Part shown: positions 45,701 through 56,000 of the stretch, piece by piece | Layout: the number at the start of each line of letters is the position of its first letter | Position numbering within the stretch: position 1 is the stretch's first letter | Origin: RFSX01 sp965230215 | Lineage (GTDB): Bacteria > Bacteroidota > Bacteroidia > Chitinophagales > Saprospiraceae | Direction: 5' to 3' | Assembly (NCBI GenBank): GCA_965230215.1 | Contig: CBDDKN010000004.1 | Location: 186,001-250,000 of the forward strand | DNA length: 64,000 bases | Notes under the pieces: model-generated | Database searches by the model: none | What the model saw: the letters and a program-made list of their open reading frames with translations, nothing else | What the model was told of the DNA's origin: nothing | Translations under genes and position numbers: made by a program

Positions 45701-48700
45701 GCGAACCTTCGGCAACCAAAAGGATCTCTTCACCCTGGCAGAAATAACTGTTGGTCGCTATATCAACATAAGCTTGATTTTCTACAAATACTGTTATCTG
45801 GTCAGAAGATTCACAATTCCCGGAGCTTACAAAAGCTTCATAGGTTGTAGTTTCTGTTGGACTTACAGTTATTTGATAATCAGATTCCCCCGTACTCCAT
45901 AAATATTCACCTGCCACATTAGCGTTAAGCATAATTGATTGGCCTGCACATATTGTTTGATCGGGTCCTAAATTTAAATTTAGAACATCTACTACTTCAA
46001 GTACGATCTCATCGGTCACCTGACATGTTCCTTTCCAGGCTGTAACTGTAATTGTCGTTGTTTGTGTTGGCGTAACAGTAATGGATGGCGTGTTCTCCCC
46101 TGTACTCCATATTATCTGATCGAAGTTTCCATTTATTGCCAAATCTATTGCAGCACCATCACACAATTGCATATCCTCTCCAAGATCTATGTTGCCTTCA
46201 TTAAATGAGCTGATTGTTATTTCATCCGTTGCAGTACAGCCGTTGGCTGTGGTGACTGTGACAATATAGGTTTGTCCGGGGTTAGGTGTAACGGTGATTT
46301 GTTGTGTATTGGCACCGGTGTTCCAAAGATATGTACCTGCGGTTCCATCTGCGGAAAGGATCGTTTCTTGTCCAGGGCAAATAGAGCTTTCTCCGGTAAT
46401 TTCTATCTGTGGATCTTGAGCGACCTGAACCATGATGTCATCGGATGCCTGACACTGGCCTGATGTTACTGTCAAGCTGTAGATGGTTGTAATGGATGGC
46501 GATACGTTGATCGACGATGTCGTTAAACCATTGCTCCATGTATATTCTCCAGTTGTATTGGAAACAAGCTCAACTGATTCTCCTGGGCATATAATTATAT
46601 CTGGGCCAAGATTTACTTCTATATCTTCTGAGACTAAGATGTTGATTGTATCAGAAATAACACAATTACTCTCAGTAACGGTTACAGAATAGCTGGTACT
46701 ATTCAAAGGTGTTACTGTTATCATGTTTCCAATACTACCATTACTCCATGAAACAAGGTCATAGTTTCCTTCGATGGAGAGATCGATTGTTGCACCCTCA
46801 CATATTGTTTGGTCAGGTCCTAGGTTTACATTTTCCAAGTCTATTGGGCTTGGAGTAAAGCTAGTACTGGCAGTACATCCAGTAGGACTGATCACAGTTG
46901 CAGTGTAGGTGAATCCCGGAGTAGGGAAGACGGTAATCGAATTGGCTATGGCACTATTACTCCAAATGATAGTGCCTTCTGATGCATTGGCAACAAGTTC
47001 CATGCTTTCTCCTGGACAATAAAATGGATCTGCAATTATTTCTATGAAAGGGTCTTCTACTGTAACTATTATTTCATCTGTTGCTACACATGAACCTGAA
47101 GTTAAGGTTACGGAATACAAGTTTGTCATACTTGGATTAACTGTTACAGTATTTCCGGTTTGCCCAGTGCTCCAGACTAAATCACCACTGAGATTATTTA
47201 CACTGAGTTCAACACTTTCACCCGCACATATGGATATATCGGGTCCAAGATTTAGATTGACAATGTCAACAACATTGACTGTGATTGTGTCATAGTTTTC
47301 ACATCCGTTGAGAGTAGCAGTTACATAGTAACTTGTAGTAGTTAATGGCTCAACAGTGATGAAATCATTGGTAGAGCCGTTACTCCAAAAAAGTGATTGG
47401 TAGTTTCCTTCCACTTCTAATTGAATGGACTCACCTCGACAGATAGTTTGATCAGGTCCTAGCTCCACAGAGCTATCATCATAAGATCTAAAAGTAATCT
47501 CGTCAATGGCTTGACATCCAAATTCATTGGTAACTGTCACACTAAATGTTTGACCATTATTTGGAGATACAAGGAACGAACTGTTGGTATTGCCGTTACT
47601 CCAAACGTAATCTCCTGGTGATCCGTTAGCAGACAATAAAATTTGTTCACCAGGGCAAAAAAGTGAATCTGTTGTAATATTTACAAATGCTGGATTTTCA
47701 TTTACAAATACAAATATCTCATCCTCATCAACGCAACCTCCGGAGGTTACAGTGATGGTATATGTTTGGCTGGTAAATGGACTAACTGTAATCGATGAAG
47801 TATTTTCACCGTTGCTCCAATTGTATTGTCCGACTGAATTTGAGTTGATTGTTATCGATTCACCTCGACAAATCGAAAGGTCAGGACCAAGATCTACTTC
47901 TAGGACATTATCCACATTCACAGTGAAGTCTGTTACCGCTTCACATTCTCCATAGTAAGTTGTTGCCTGATACTGAGTTGTGACCAATGGATTGACTGAA
48001 ATTTGATTACCGCTTTCTCCAGTCGACCACAGAACAGCATCAAACATGCCATTTATACTTAGGTTTACGGTTTCGCCCTCACAAATATTAAGATCAGTTT
48101 CAGCTTCTATCGTGACTTCGTAAGATTCAAATGTAATCTGGTCGTTCCATTCACAGGAACCGGGCGAGGTCAAAGTAACACTATATGTTTCTCCTGCTAA
48201 GGGTGAAATGGTAAGGTTTGCAGAGGTATCACCAGTACTCCACAGATAAGTACCTTCGGTAGCTTCAGTTTCGAGAGTGACCTCATCTCCTGGACAAATT
48301 ATATTATCATTCAGGATTTCAATATATGCTTGAGGAAACACTTCAACAGTCACAAATGAAACATCCTCACAACCATTTTCAGTAAGAGATACTTCATATG
48401 TGGTGGTTTGTAGTGGACTAACATATATCAAGGAAGAAGTATCTCCCGTACTCCATAAGTAGCCATAACCAGTCTCTGATCCAAACGCTTGAATAAACGT
48501 GGAGTCGCCAAGACAAACTGATGCATCCCTACCTGTGAATACGTCAGGACTTTGTCTGATATCTATAAAAAGATCATCTGTGGCTGTACAACCATTTTCG
48601 TCTGTTATGGTAACATTTAGGGTGCTTGGTGTATTTAAGTTTTGTAATGTGATGGTATTATTACCAAATGTTAATTGACCTCTATGTTCCCATTGATATG

Positions 48701-49826
48701 TGCCTGGGAAATTGGATTCAGCCATTATAGTGATATCATTTCCAGAACAGACAAAGGTGTCAATACCGAGGTCTACCATCATTTCTCTGACTTCTACAAA
48801 AATTTCTCTCGTAACTTCACATGCTCCTAATGAGGCAGTTACTGTGTACAGAGTGTTTTCTGTTGGCATATCAGTGATAGTTGGTCCAGTTTCTCCTGTG
48901 TTCCATACCAATTCTGCCTCTTCATAAGAGCTGGCTGTTAAGGTAAATTCTTCTCCAAGACATATCATCATCTCGTTTGATACATCCAGGTCCATATATA
49001 AACATGAACTTGCAAGAGTGTATACTTCATAGCTGCTTGGAATGACAGGGATCTTAGTTGAGATAGACCCTCTGCTGTACACAGGAGCCGGTCCGTCAAA
49101 GTCAGCATTGTTGTTATCCAATGAAATTGAAGCCAGGTCAATGTATGAAGGAATGTATTCCCATTGCGCTCCATTCCAACCCACGATCGCAAGTCTTTCC
49201 AGATCATCAGAAGTGATTATATCGACATTGCTATCAGAGTCCCAAGTGAGAGTTATGATGGTTGGATCACTTCCATTAATATCCCAGTACTCATATTCAC
49301 TTACTTTGATGATGGCATCATCAAACAGATCTTTATCAAAAGGACCTGATTGAGGTAGAATTGGAAAATTTCCTCCTCTTATGTCACTTGTAACTGCAAT
49401 AGTAGGATCTGATTTAAAGTAACAAGCCTCTACATAAGCTCCCCCTGATACTGCAGCAGGTCTGAAATAACCATTATCTCCTACAGGGAAGAGAAACTTA
49501 GTATTGCCAAAGTGTCTTACATAACCATCAACGTATTTTGTGTCATCAGCCTCTACCCAAGTTGCACCTGGTGCAAAGTTAAAATAGCCAATAGTAGGAA
49601 CTCTTTCTCCTCCAATAATTCCTGGCTGAGATCCGTCTATCGGTGTTGGAATGCTGAATCTATGGTCTCCATAAACAGTCAGATTACCCTCAGAATGTAT
49701 GAAAGTATTTCCGAAAGAAGATGAAGGATTGGTTTGAGCTGTTAAATAGCTTGTGCCAAATGCAGTCATGATTAGACAGCACAACAGAGTTGTAATTATT
49801 CTACTATTTGAATAAGACTTTAACAT
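42768..49826 (-). CDS. Giant multi-repeat adhesin with T9SS type A sorting domain
   Basis: 2352 residues from the ATG at 49826; a GTG four codons upstream is possible. A signal peptide (TTLLCCLIMTAFGTSYLTAQ) is followed by an N-terminal domain of about 250 residues. Then come 21 Ig-like repeats of 67-70 residues (core LGPDxxIC-G-W-S-N/T-G), 18 of them in a three-domain super-repeat. After these: a DUF11-like domain (NPVSGDTIELSVLVGNEGLI), two SdrD-B-like domains (IGDRVWLDTNGDGYQD and IGDLVWQDALTGVDD), a fibronectin-like part (LNRLFWTTESEFNTDKFEI) and a type A sorting domain (VYPIPTTDYLKLEIS ... KVLILD). Export by the type IX system and surface exposure are expected; adhesion is inferred from architecture. 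Confidence 0.9.
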   Translation of the reverse strand: MLKSYSNSRIITTLLCCLIMTAFGTSYLTAQTNPSSSFGNTFIHSEGNLTVYGDHRFSIPTPIDGSQPGIIGGERVPTIGYFNFAPGATWVEADDTKYVDGYVRHFGNTKFLFPVGDNGYFRPAAVSGGAYVEACYFKSDPTIAVTSDIRGGNFPILPQSGPFDKDLFDDAIIKVSEYEYWDINGSDPTIITLTWDSDSNVDIITSDDLERLAIVGWNGAQWEYIPSYIDLASISLDNNNADFDGPAPVYSRGSISTKIPVIPSSYEVYTLASSCLYMDLDVSNEMMICLGEEFTLTASSYEEAELVWNTGETGPTITDMPTENTLYTVTASLGACEVTREIFVEVREMMVDLGIDTFVCSGNDITIMAESNFPGTYQWEHRGQLTFGNNTITLQNLNTPSTLNVTITDENGCTATDDLFIDIRQSPDVFTGRDASVCLGDSTFIQAFGSETGYGYLWSTGDTSSLIYVSPLQTTTYEVSLTENGCEDVSFVTVEVFPQAYIEILNDNIICPGDEVTLETEATEGTYLWSTGDTSANLTISPLAGETYSVTLTSPGSCEWNDQITFESYEVTIEAETDLNICEGETVNLSINGMFDAVLWSTGESGNQISVNPLVTTQYQATTYYGECEAVTDFTVNVDNVLEVDLGPDLSICRGESITINSNSVGQYNWSNGENTSSITVSPFTSQTYTITVTSGGCVDEDEIFVFVNENPAFVNITTDSLFCPGEQILLSANGSPGDYVWSNGNTNSSFLVSPNNGQTFSVTVTNEFGCQAIDEITFRSYDDSSVELGPDQTICRGESIQLEVEGNYQSLFWSNGSTNDFITVEPLTTTSYYVTATLNGCENYDTITVNVVDIVNLNLGPDISICAGESVELSVNNLSGDLVWSTGQTGNTVTVNPSMTNLYSVTLTSGSCVATDEIIVTVEDPFIEIIADPFYCPGESMELVANASEGTIIWSNSAIANSITVFPTPGFTYTATVISPTGCTASTSFTPSPIDLENVNLGPDQTICEGATIDLSIEGNYDLVSWSNGSIGNMITVTPLNSTSYSVTVTESNCVISDTINILVSEDIEVNLGPDIIICPGESVELVSNTTGEYTWSNGLTTSSINVSPSITTIYSLTVTSGQCQASDDIMVQVAQDPQIEITGESSICPGQETILSADGTAGTYLWNTGANTQQITVTPNPGQTYIVTVTTANGCTATDEITISSFNEGNIDLGEDMQLCDGAAIDLAINGNFDQIIWSTGENTPSITVTPTQTTTITVTAWKGTCQVTDEIVLEVVDVLNLNLGPDQTICAGQSIMLNANVAGEYLWSTGESDYQITVSPTETTTYEAFVSSGNCESSDQITVFVENQAYVDIATNSYFCQGEEILLVAEGSQGDYIWSNGQSGNLTNIFPTNNQQYAVTVTTPDGCVASDSITMLSFENRDLITEIEYDICAGESVSLFVEGTFESIQWENGSSMNPRIVSPTSTTDYTVTAFYKSCSASDVVTVIVNSDLEFDLGDDITICPGESVSLGTSISGQYTWSNGSTDQFIDVSPVTTQQYSLEITSGNCSAEDSISIIVDEPFIEIINNPVFCEEELTTLQTINSGGTFLWSTGETTPSINVVPASNRTFSVTITSPNGCTSVDQITFTKYGGGDISLGPDITICQGGSVELNVRGLYDYIIWSDGFIGSSRVLTPGNTTTYSITGVLGSCLSFDQITVFVEENLDLDLGPDLTVCPGQTVELTDINTGGDYLWSTGDNTQSIFVAPNITTTYTVTVSSGICVAQDEITVNVSDDCYTDLYVNKSSDNFNPVSGDTIELSVLVGNEGLITANNIQIKEIIRSGFKLISHQTTAGFYSPNSSVWYLDKLDPGNIELLFLTVEVLPTGDYFNIAEVIKVSQLDIDSEPNNGDETEDDYDKIDIDVQEDEEIPDNTSEIGDRVWLDTNGDGYQDNSEMGIENIEIQLFSSSNYNSPIASQLSGPDGYFCFTGLSSGAYFVKFVVPDTLVITDPKISGNNTNLDNKDSDIENTFGYGTTNMINLGLDQQIKTCDGGLYPGGKIGDLVWQDALTGVDDRYDHLIDNGVEGMIMRLYDFNMDTMVMETVTDETGYYMFENLRRGDYYVEIVAPAGEDLKLVAPDRFIEDIDSDFNPVTHKTSRITLAASEIADHIDAGISGSLPLTLVDFWGERIYDEELNRLFWTTESEFNTDKFEIQRSLDEQLDFEPIGEVQAAGNSSETLYYTFDDLNSRPAGEYYYRLKMYDLNGRFTYSPIIVIKVFEDGENDDDETSFKVYPIPTTDYLKLEISTLGEREFQGFLVNNLGQHVRTFSKRTLQEGINLLNIDVIDLAQGQYYLNFYIGEEQFITKVLILD
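44500..48330 (-). repeat. Six copies of a three-domain (A-B-C) Ig-like super-repeat
   Basis: A-type domains end in ITF-x-S-Y/F, B-type begin LGPDQTIC with a GNYD/GLYD-like segment, C-type begin LGPD-x2-ICPGESVEL with G-E-Y-x-WS. They occur in strict A-B-C order six times. Measured between equivalent TGGAG sites of A domains the period is 639 bases four times in a row, then 636 bases. Three additional, less regular domains precede the array. Confidence 0.85.
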
Positions 49827-49930
49827 TCCCTTAGACACGGTTTTAGTTATACATTAATCGAGCCATCACACTATACATCATAATTTAACTGTAAACTGCT
49901 TGACATAATTAATTCCCTTAAACAGCTTTA

Positions 49931-50016
49931 GATGGGTGAAGAAGCAAAATTTCTCTGAAATCCATTTTGTCCAGTATTTTCCATTGGGTTTCAGATTGCT
50001 TTCTTCCACACCCATC
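49931..50016. repeat. Long imperfect inverted repeat between the two giant genes
   Basis: The left arm begins GATGGGTG-AAGAA-GCAA and continues CTCTGAAATCCA; the right arm reads TGGGTTTCAGATTGC and ends CACCCATC. Outer 8 bp and inner ~10 bp pair, with small bulges between. It lies 48 bases after the stop of the giant repeat gene. No T-run follows on the minus strand, so it is not a classic terminator. The whole gene gap (49827-50063, about 240 bases) otherwise shows no clear promoter match. Confidence 0.55.
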
Positions 50017-50063
50017 CAAATAGCTTTTATTAACATGTTTTAATCGGTTTTATCAATTCTCAA

Positions 50064-53000
50064 TTACCTTTCGCAGAATAGGATGTTGATGTACGTACAA
50101 TTGTTTGCAGGTACACTTGTAATATCATAGAATAACCATCCATCATCTGTGACATTAGTAACGTTAATCACTGTATTGTCATAATCTAGAACATGGTAGT
50201 CAAGCTCTGTCGCACCGAATGTAGGTATTGTACCTGCACTTGGACTTGAGATTGCCGGAGAACCATATTGTGCCACGTAATTAGCATGCATATTGATACT
50301 GAATGAACCTGTTGCACTTGCATCAATTGGAATGGTTGGTGGATAGAAGCACTCTTTGTGATCTATTGTTGTTTCACTACCATCCTCTGATGTAAATGTG
50401 TAAGTGTTGTCACCGTTATCAACAAGAGTCGTAACAGTTTCTTCAATAGCAGTGATTGTTCCATCACCGCCAGTATGCGTAGCAATTGTTTGTACACTCG
50501 TATTGGTATTGTTATCTGTAACTGTTGAAACAAGAGAACTTAGATCCACGTTGTTTACAGATCCATTTTCATCTGTATACTCTAGAGACTCAGTACCAGA
50601 GTTATAAGAAAGACTAGTAACAGTCTCTTCTATGAATGTTGTAGTACCGTCTCCTGAAGTATGAGAAGCAATAATATTAACACCTGAAGCTGTATTCAAA
50701 TCAGCGGCAGATGAGAATAATGAGCTAAGATCAATTGCATTTGTAGATCCGTTTTCATCAGTATACTCAAGTTCATTAGTGCCACCATTCAATCCAAGTG
50801 AAGTTACAGTCTCTTCAATATTTGTTACTGTGCCATCACCACTTGTATGAGTAGCGATTACGTTTACACTTGAAGCAGTATTTACGTCTGCTGCAGAAGA
50901 GAAAAGTGAACTAAGGTCAATTGCATTTGTAGAACCATTTTCATCAGTATACTCGAGTTCGTTAGTACCACCATTTAATGCAAGTGAAGTAACAGTCTCC
51001 TCGATATAAGTTGTAGTTCCATCCCCTGAAGTATGAGATGCTATAATATTCACACCAGGGGCTGTATTTAAATCAGCAGCTGAAGAGAATAAAGAGCTTA
51101 AGTCAACAGCATTGACCGTACCATTTTCATCAGTATACTCAAGTTCGTTAGTACCACCATTTAATCCAAGTGAAGTTACAGTCTCTTCAATATTTGTAAC
51201 TGTGCCATCACCACTTGTATGAGTAGCGATAGTTTTTACAAGTAATGCAGAGTTTACATCAATTACTGAAGACACAAGATCATCAAGATCTACTGCATTT
51301 GTAGTACCATCCTCATCTGTGTACTCTAATTCATTTGTTGTTGAATTAAATGTTAATGAAGTAAGTGTTTCACAATTATCTACAACATTGCAAAGATTGA
51401 TATTAGTAGTAACTCCATCTTCATCAACATAATCAAATGAATTTCCATCACCATTCAATGCGATTGAAGTTAATGTCTCACTTGAATTGTCTATTGTTGT
51501 AGCAGTACCATTTTCAGAGGTATAAGTATATGTACCATCACCATTGTCAACCAATGTCGTAATTGTTTCAGCTGCCCCATCAAATGTAGTAGCCGTACCA
51601 TCTTCAGAAGTGTAAGTATAGGTACCATCACCATTATCATTAAGTGTAGTTACAGTTTCTTCAATGTCGATAGTAGTACCATCCTCGCTAGTATGGTCAG
51701 CAATTACATTACCAGTATTGTAGCTAGTTACATCAGTAATAGTTTCTTCAATTTGAGTTGAAGTACCGTCACCAGAAACATGAGTAGCGATAGTCTGAAC
51801 GTTGGTGTTAGTGTTGTTGTCAGTCACAGTAGAGATCAAACCGCTGATGTCGATTGCATTAGTGTTACCATCTTCATCAGAGTACTCAAGTTCATTAGTA
51901 GCTGCATTGAAAGATAATGAAGTAAGTGTCTCACAGTTATCCACTACGTTACAAAGGTTGATGTTAGTAGTAGCACCATTTTCATCGACGTAGTCGAAAG
52001 AAACATTGTCAGCATTAAGAGCAACAGAAGTAAGCGTTTCAGCAGCGCCATCGAAAGTAGTATCAGTACCGTCCTCAGAAGTATAAGTGAAAGTACCGTC
52101 ACCATTATCAGTAAGCGTAGTAACAGTTTCTTCAATTTGCGTTGAAGTACCATCACCAGAAACGTGAGTAGCGATAGTCTGAACGTTAGTGTTAGTATTG
52201 TTATCAGTAACTGTAGAGATCAAACCGCTGATGTCGATTGCATTGGTATTACCATCTTCATCAGAGTACTCAAGTTCGTTAGTAGCTGCATTGAAAGACA
52301 ATGAAGTAAGTGTCTCACAGTTATCAACTACGTTACAAAGGTTGATGTTGGTAGTAGCACCATTCTCATCGACGTAATCGAAAGAAACATTGTCAGCATT
52401 AAGAGCTACAGAAGTAAGTGTTTCCGTAGTAGCATCGAAAGTAGTAGCAGTACCGTCCTCAGAAGTATAAGTATAAGTACCATCACCATTATCAGTAAGT
52501 GTAGTAACAGTTTCTTCTATATCGATAGTAGTACCATCTTCGCTAGTATGGTCAGCAATTACGTTACCAGTATTGTAGCTAGTTACATCAGTAATAGTTT
52601 CTTCAATTTGAGTTGAAGTACCGTCACCAGAAACGTGAGTAGCGATAGTCTGAACATTAGTGTTAGTGTTGTTATCAGTAACAGTAGAGATCAAACCGCT
52701 GATGTCGATAGTGTTAGTGTTACCATCTTCATCAGAGTACTCAAGTTCATTAGTAGCAGCGTTGAAAGACAATGAAGTAAGCGTCTCACAGTTATCCACT
52801 ACGTTACAAAGGTTGATGTTTGTAGTAGCACCATTCTCGTCAACGTAGTCAAAAGAAACGTTGTCAGCATTAAGAGCAACAGAAGTAAGTGTCTCAGCTG
52901 TACCATCGAAAGTAGTAGCCGTACCATTTTCAGAAGTATAAGTGTAAGTACCATCACCATTATCAGTAAGTGTAGTAACAGTTTCTTCAATTTGCGTTGA

Positions 53001-56000
53001 AGTACCATCACCAGAAACGTGAGTAGCGATAGTCTGAACGTTAGTGTTCGTATTGTTGTCAGTAACAGTAGAGATCAGACCGCTGATATCGATAGCATTG
53101 GTATTACCATCTTCATCAGAGTACTCAAGTTCATTAGTAGCAGCGTTGAAAGACAATGAAGTAAGCGTCTCACAGTTATCCACTACGTTACAAAGGTTGA
53201 TGTTGGTAGTAGCACCATTCTCGTCAACGTAGTCAAAAGAAACGTTGTCAGCATTAAGAGCTACAGAAGTAAGTGTCTCAGCTGTACCATCGAAAGTAGT
53301 AGCCGTACCATTTTCAGAAGTATAAGTGTAAGTACCATCACCATTATCAGTAAGTGTAGTAACAGTTTCTTCAATTTGCGTTGAAGTACCATCACCAGAA
53401 ACGTGAGTAGCGATAGTCTGAACGTTAGTGTTCGTATTGTTATCAGTAACAGTAGAGATCAGACCGCTGATATCGATAGCATTGGTATTACCATCTTCAT
53501 CAGAGTACTCAAGTTCATTAGTAGCAGCATTGAAAGACAATGAAGTAAGCGTCTCACAGTTATCCACTACATTACAAAGGTTGATGTTGGTAGTAGCACC
53601 ATTCTCATCCACGTAATCGAATGAAACGTTGTCAGCATTAAGAGCTACAGAAGTAAGTGTCTCAGCCGTACCATCGAAAGTAGTAGCCGTACCATTTTCA
53701 GAAGTATAAGTGTAAGTACCATCACCATTATCAGTAAGTGTAGTTACAGTTTCTTCTATGTCGATAGTAGTTCCATCTTCGCTAGTATGGTCGGCAATTA
53801 CGTTACCAGTATTGTAGCTAGTTACATCAGTAATAGTTTCTTCAATTTGCGTTGAAGTACCATCACCAGAAACGTGAGTAGCGATAGTCTGAACGTTAGT
53901 GTTCGTATTGTTATCAGTAACAGTAGAGATCAGACCGCTGATATCGATAGCATTGGTATTACCATCTTCATCAGAGTACTCAAGTTCATTAGTAACAGCG
54001 TTGAAAGACAATGAAGTAAGCGTCTCACAGTTATCAACTACGTTACAAAGATTGATGTTGGTAGTAGCACCATTCTCATCTACGTAGTCGAAAGAAACAT
54101 TGTCAGCATTAAGAGCTACAGAAGTAAGCGTCTCAGCAGCACCATCGAAAGTAGTATCAGTACCATCCTCAGAAGTATAAGTATAAGTACCGTCGCCATT
54201 ATCAGTGATAGTAGTCACAGTTTCTTCGATAAGTGTAGTAGTACCATCACCAGAAACGTGAGTAGCGATAGTCTGAACGTTAGTGTTCGTATTGTTATCA
54301 GTAACAGTAGAGATCAGACCACTGATATCGATAGCATTGGTATTACCATCTTCATCAGAGTACTCAAGTTCATTAGTAGCAGCATTGAAAGACAATGAAG
54401 TAAGCGTCTCACAGTTATCCACTACGTTACAAAGGTTGATGTTGGTAGTAGCACCATTCTCGTCAACGTAGTCAAAAGAAACATTGTCAGCATTAAGAGC
54501 TACAGAAGTAAGCGTCTCAGCAGCGCCATCGAAAGTAGTATCAGTACCATCCTCAGAAGTATAAGTGAAAGTACCGTCACCATTATCGGTAAGCGTAGTA
54601 ATAGTTTCTTCAATATCAGTGATAGTACCATCACCAGAAGTATGAGTAGCAATAGTTTGCACATTAGTGTTGCTGTTTTCGTCAGAGACAGAAGAAGCAA
54701 GAGCACTAAGGACAATAGTATTAGTAGTTCCGTTTTCATCCACATAAGCTAGCTCGTTGGTAGCTGGGTTGAAAGAAAGCGAAGTCACAGTCTCACAGTT
54801 ATCCACTACGTTACAAAGGTTGATGTTTGTAGTAGCACCATTCTCATCGACGTAGTCAAAAGAAACATTGTCAGCATTAAGAGCTACAGAAGTAAGTGTT
54901 TCGGCAGCGCCATCAAAAGTGGTATCAGTACCATCCTCAGAAGTATAAGTATAAGTACCGTCACCATTATCAGTAATAGTAGTAACGGTTTCTTCGATAA
55001 GTGTAGTAGTACCGTCACCAGAAACGTGAGTAGCGATAGTCTGAACGTTAGTGTTCGTATTGTTATCAGTAACAGTAGAGATCAGACCGCTGATATCGAT
55101 AGCATTGGTATTACCATCTTCATCAGAGTACTCAAGTTCATTAGTAGCTGCATTGAAAGACAATGAAGTAAGCGTCTCACAGTTATCAACTACGTTACAA
55201 AGATTGATGTTGGTAGTAGCACCATTCTCATCTACGTAGTCAAAAGAAACATTGTCAGCATTAAGAGCTACAGAAGTAAGCGTCTCAGCAGCACCATCGA
55301 AAGTAGTATCAGTACCATCCTCAGAAGTATAAGTATAAGTACCGTCGCCATTATCAGTGATAGTAGTCACAGTTTCTTCGATAAGTGTAGTAGTACCATC
55401 ACCAGAAACGTGAGTAGCGATAGTCTGAACGTTAGTGTTCGTATTGTTATCAGTAACAGTAGAGATCAGACCACTGATATCGATAGCATTGGTATTACCA
55501 TCTTCATCAGAGTACTCAAGTTCATTAGTAGCAGCATTGAAAGACAATGAAGTAAGCGTCTCACAGTTATCCACTACGTTACAAAGGTTGATGTTGGTAG
55601 TAGCACCATTCTCGTCAACGTAGTCAAAAGAAACATTGTCAGCATTAAGAGCTACAGAAGTAAGCGTCTCAGCAGCGCCATCGAAAGTAGTATCAGTACC
55701 ATCCTCAGAAGTATAAGTGAAAGTACCGTCACCATTATCGGTAAGCGTAGTAATAGTTTCTTCAATATCAGTGATAGTACCATCACCAGAAGTATGAGTA
55801 GCAATAGTTTGCACATTAGTGTTGCTGTTTTCGTCAGAGACAGAAGAAGCAAGAGCACTAAGGACAATAGTATTAGTAGTTCCGTTTTCATCCACATAAG
55901 CTAGCTCGTTGGTAGCTGGGTTGAAAGAAAGCGAAGTCACAGTCTCACAGTTATCCACTACGTTACAAAGGTTGATGTTGGTAGTAGCACCATTCTCGTC

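Noticed and set aside
44883..49353. Plus-strand open frames inside the adhesin gene
   Set aside because: They are antisense shadows of the repeated Ig-like domains, with no start context or recognisable protein.
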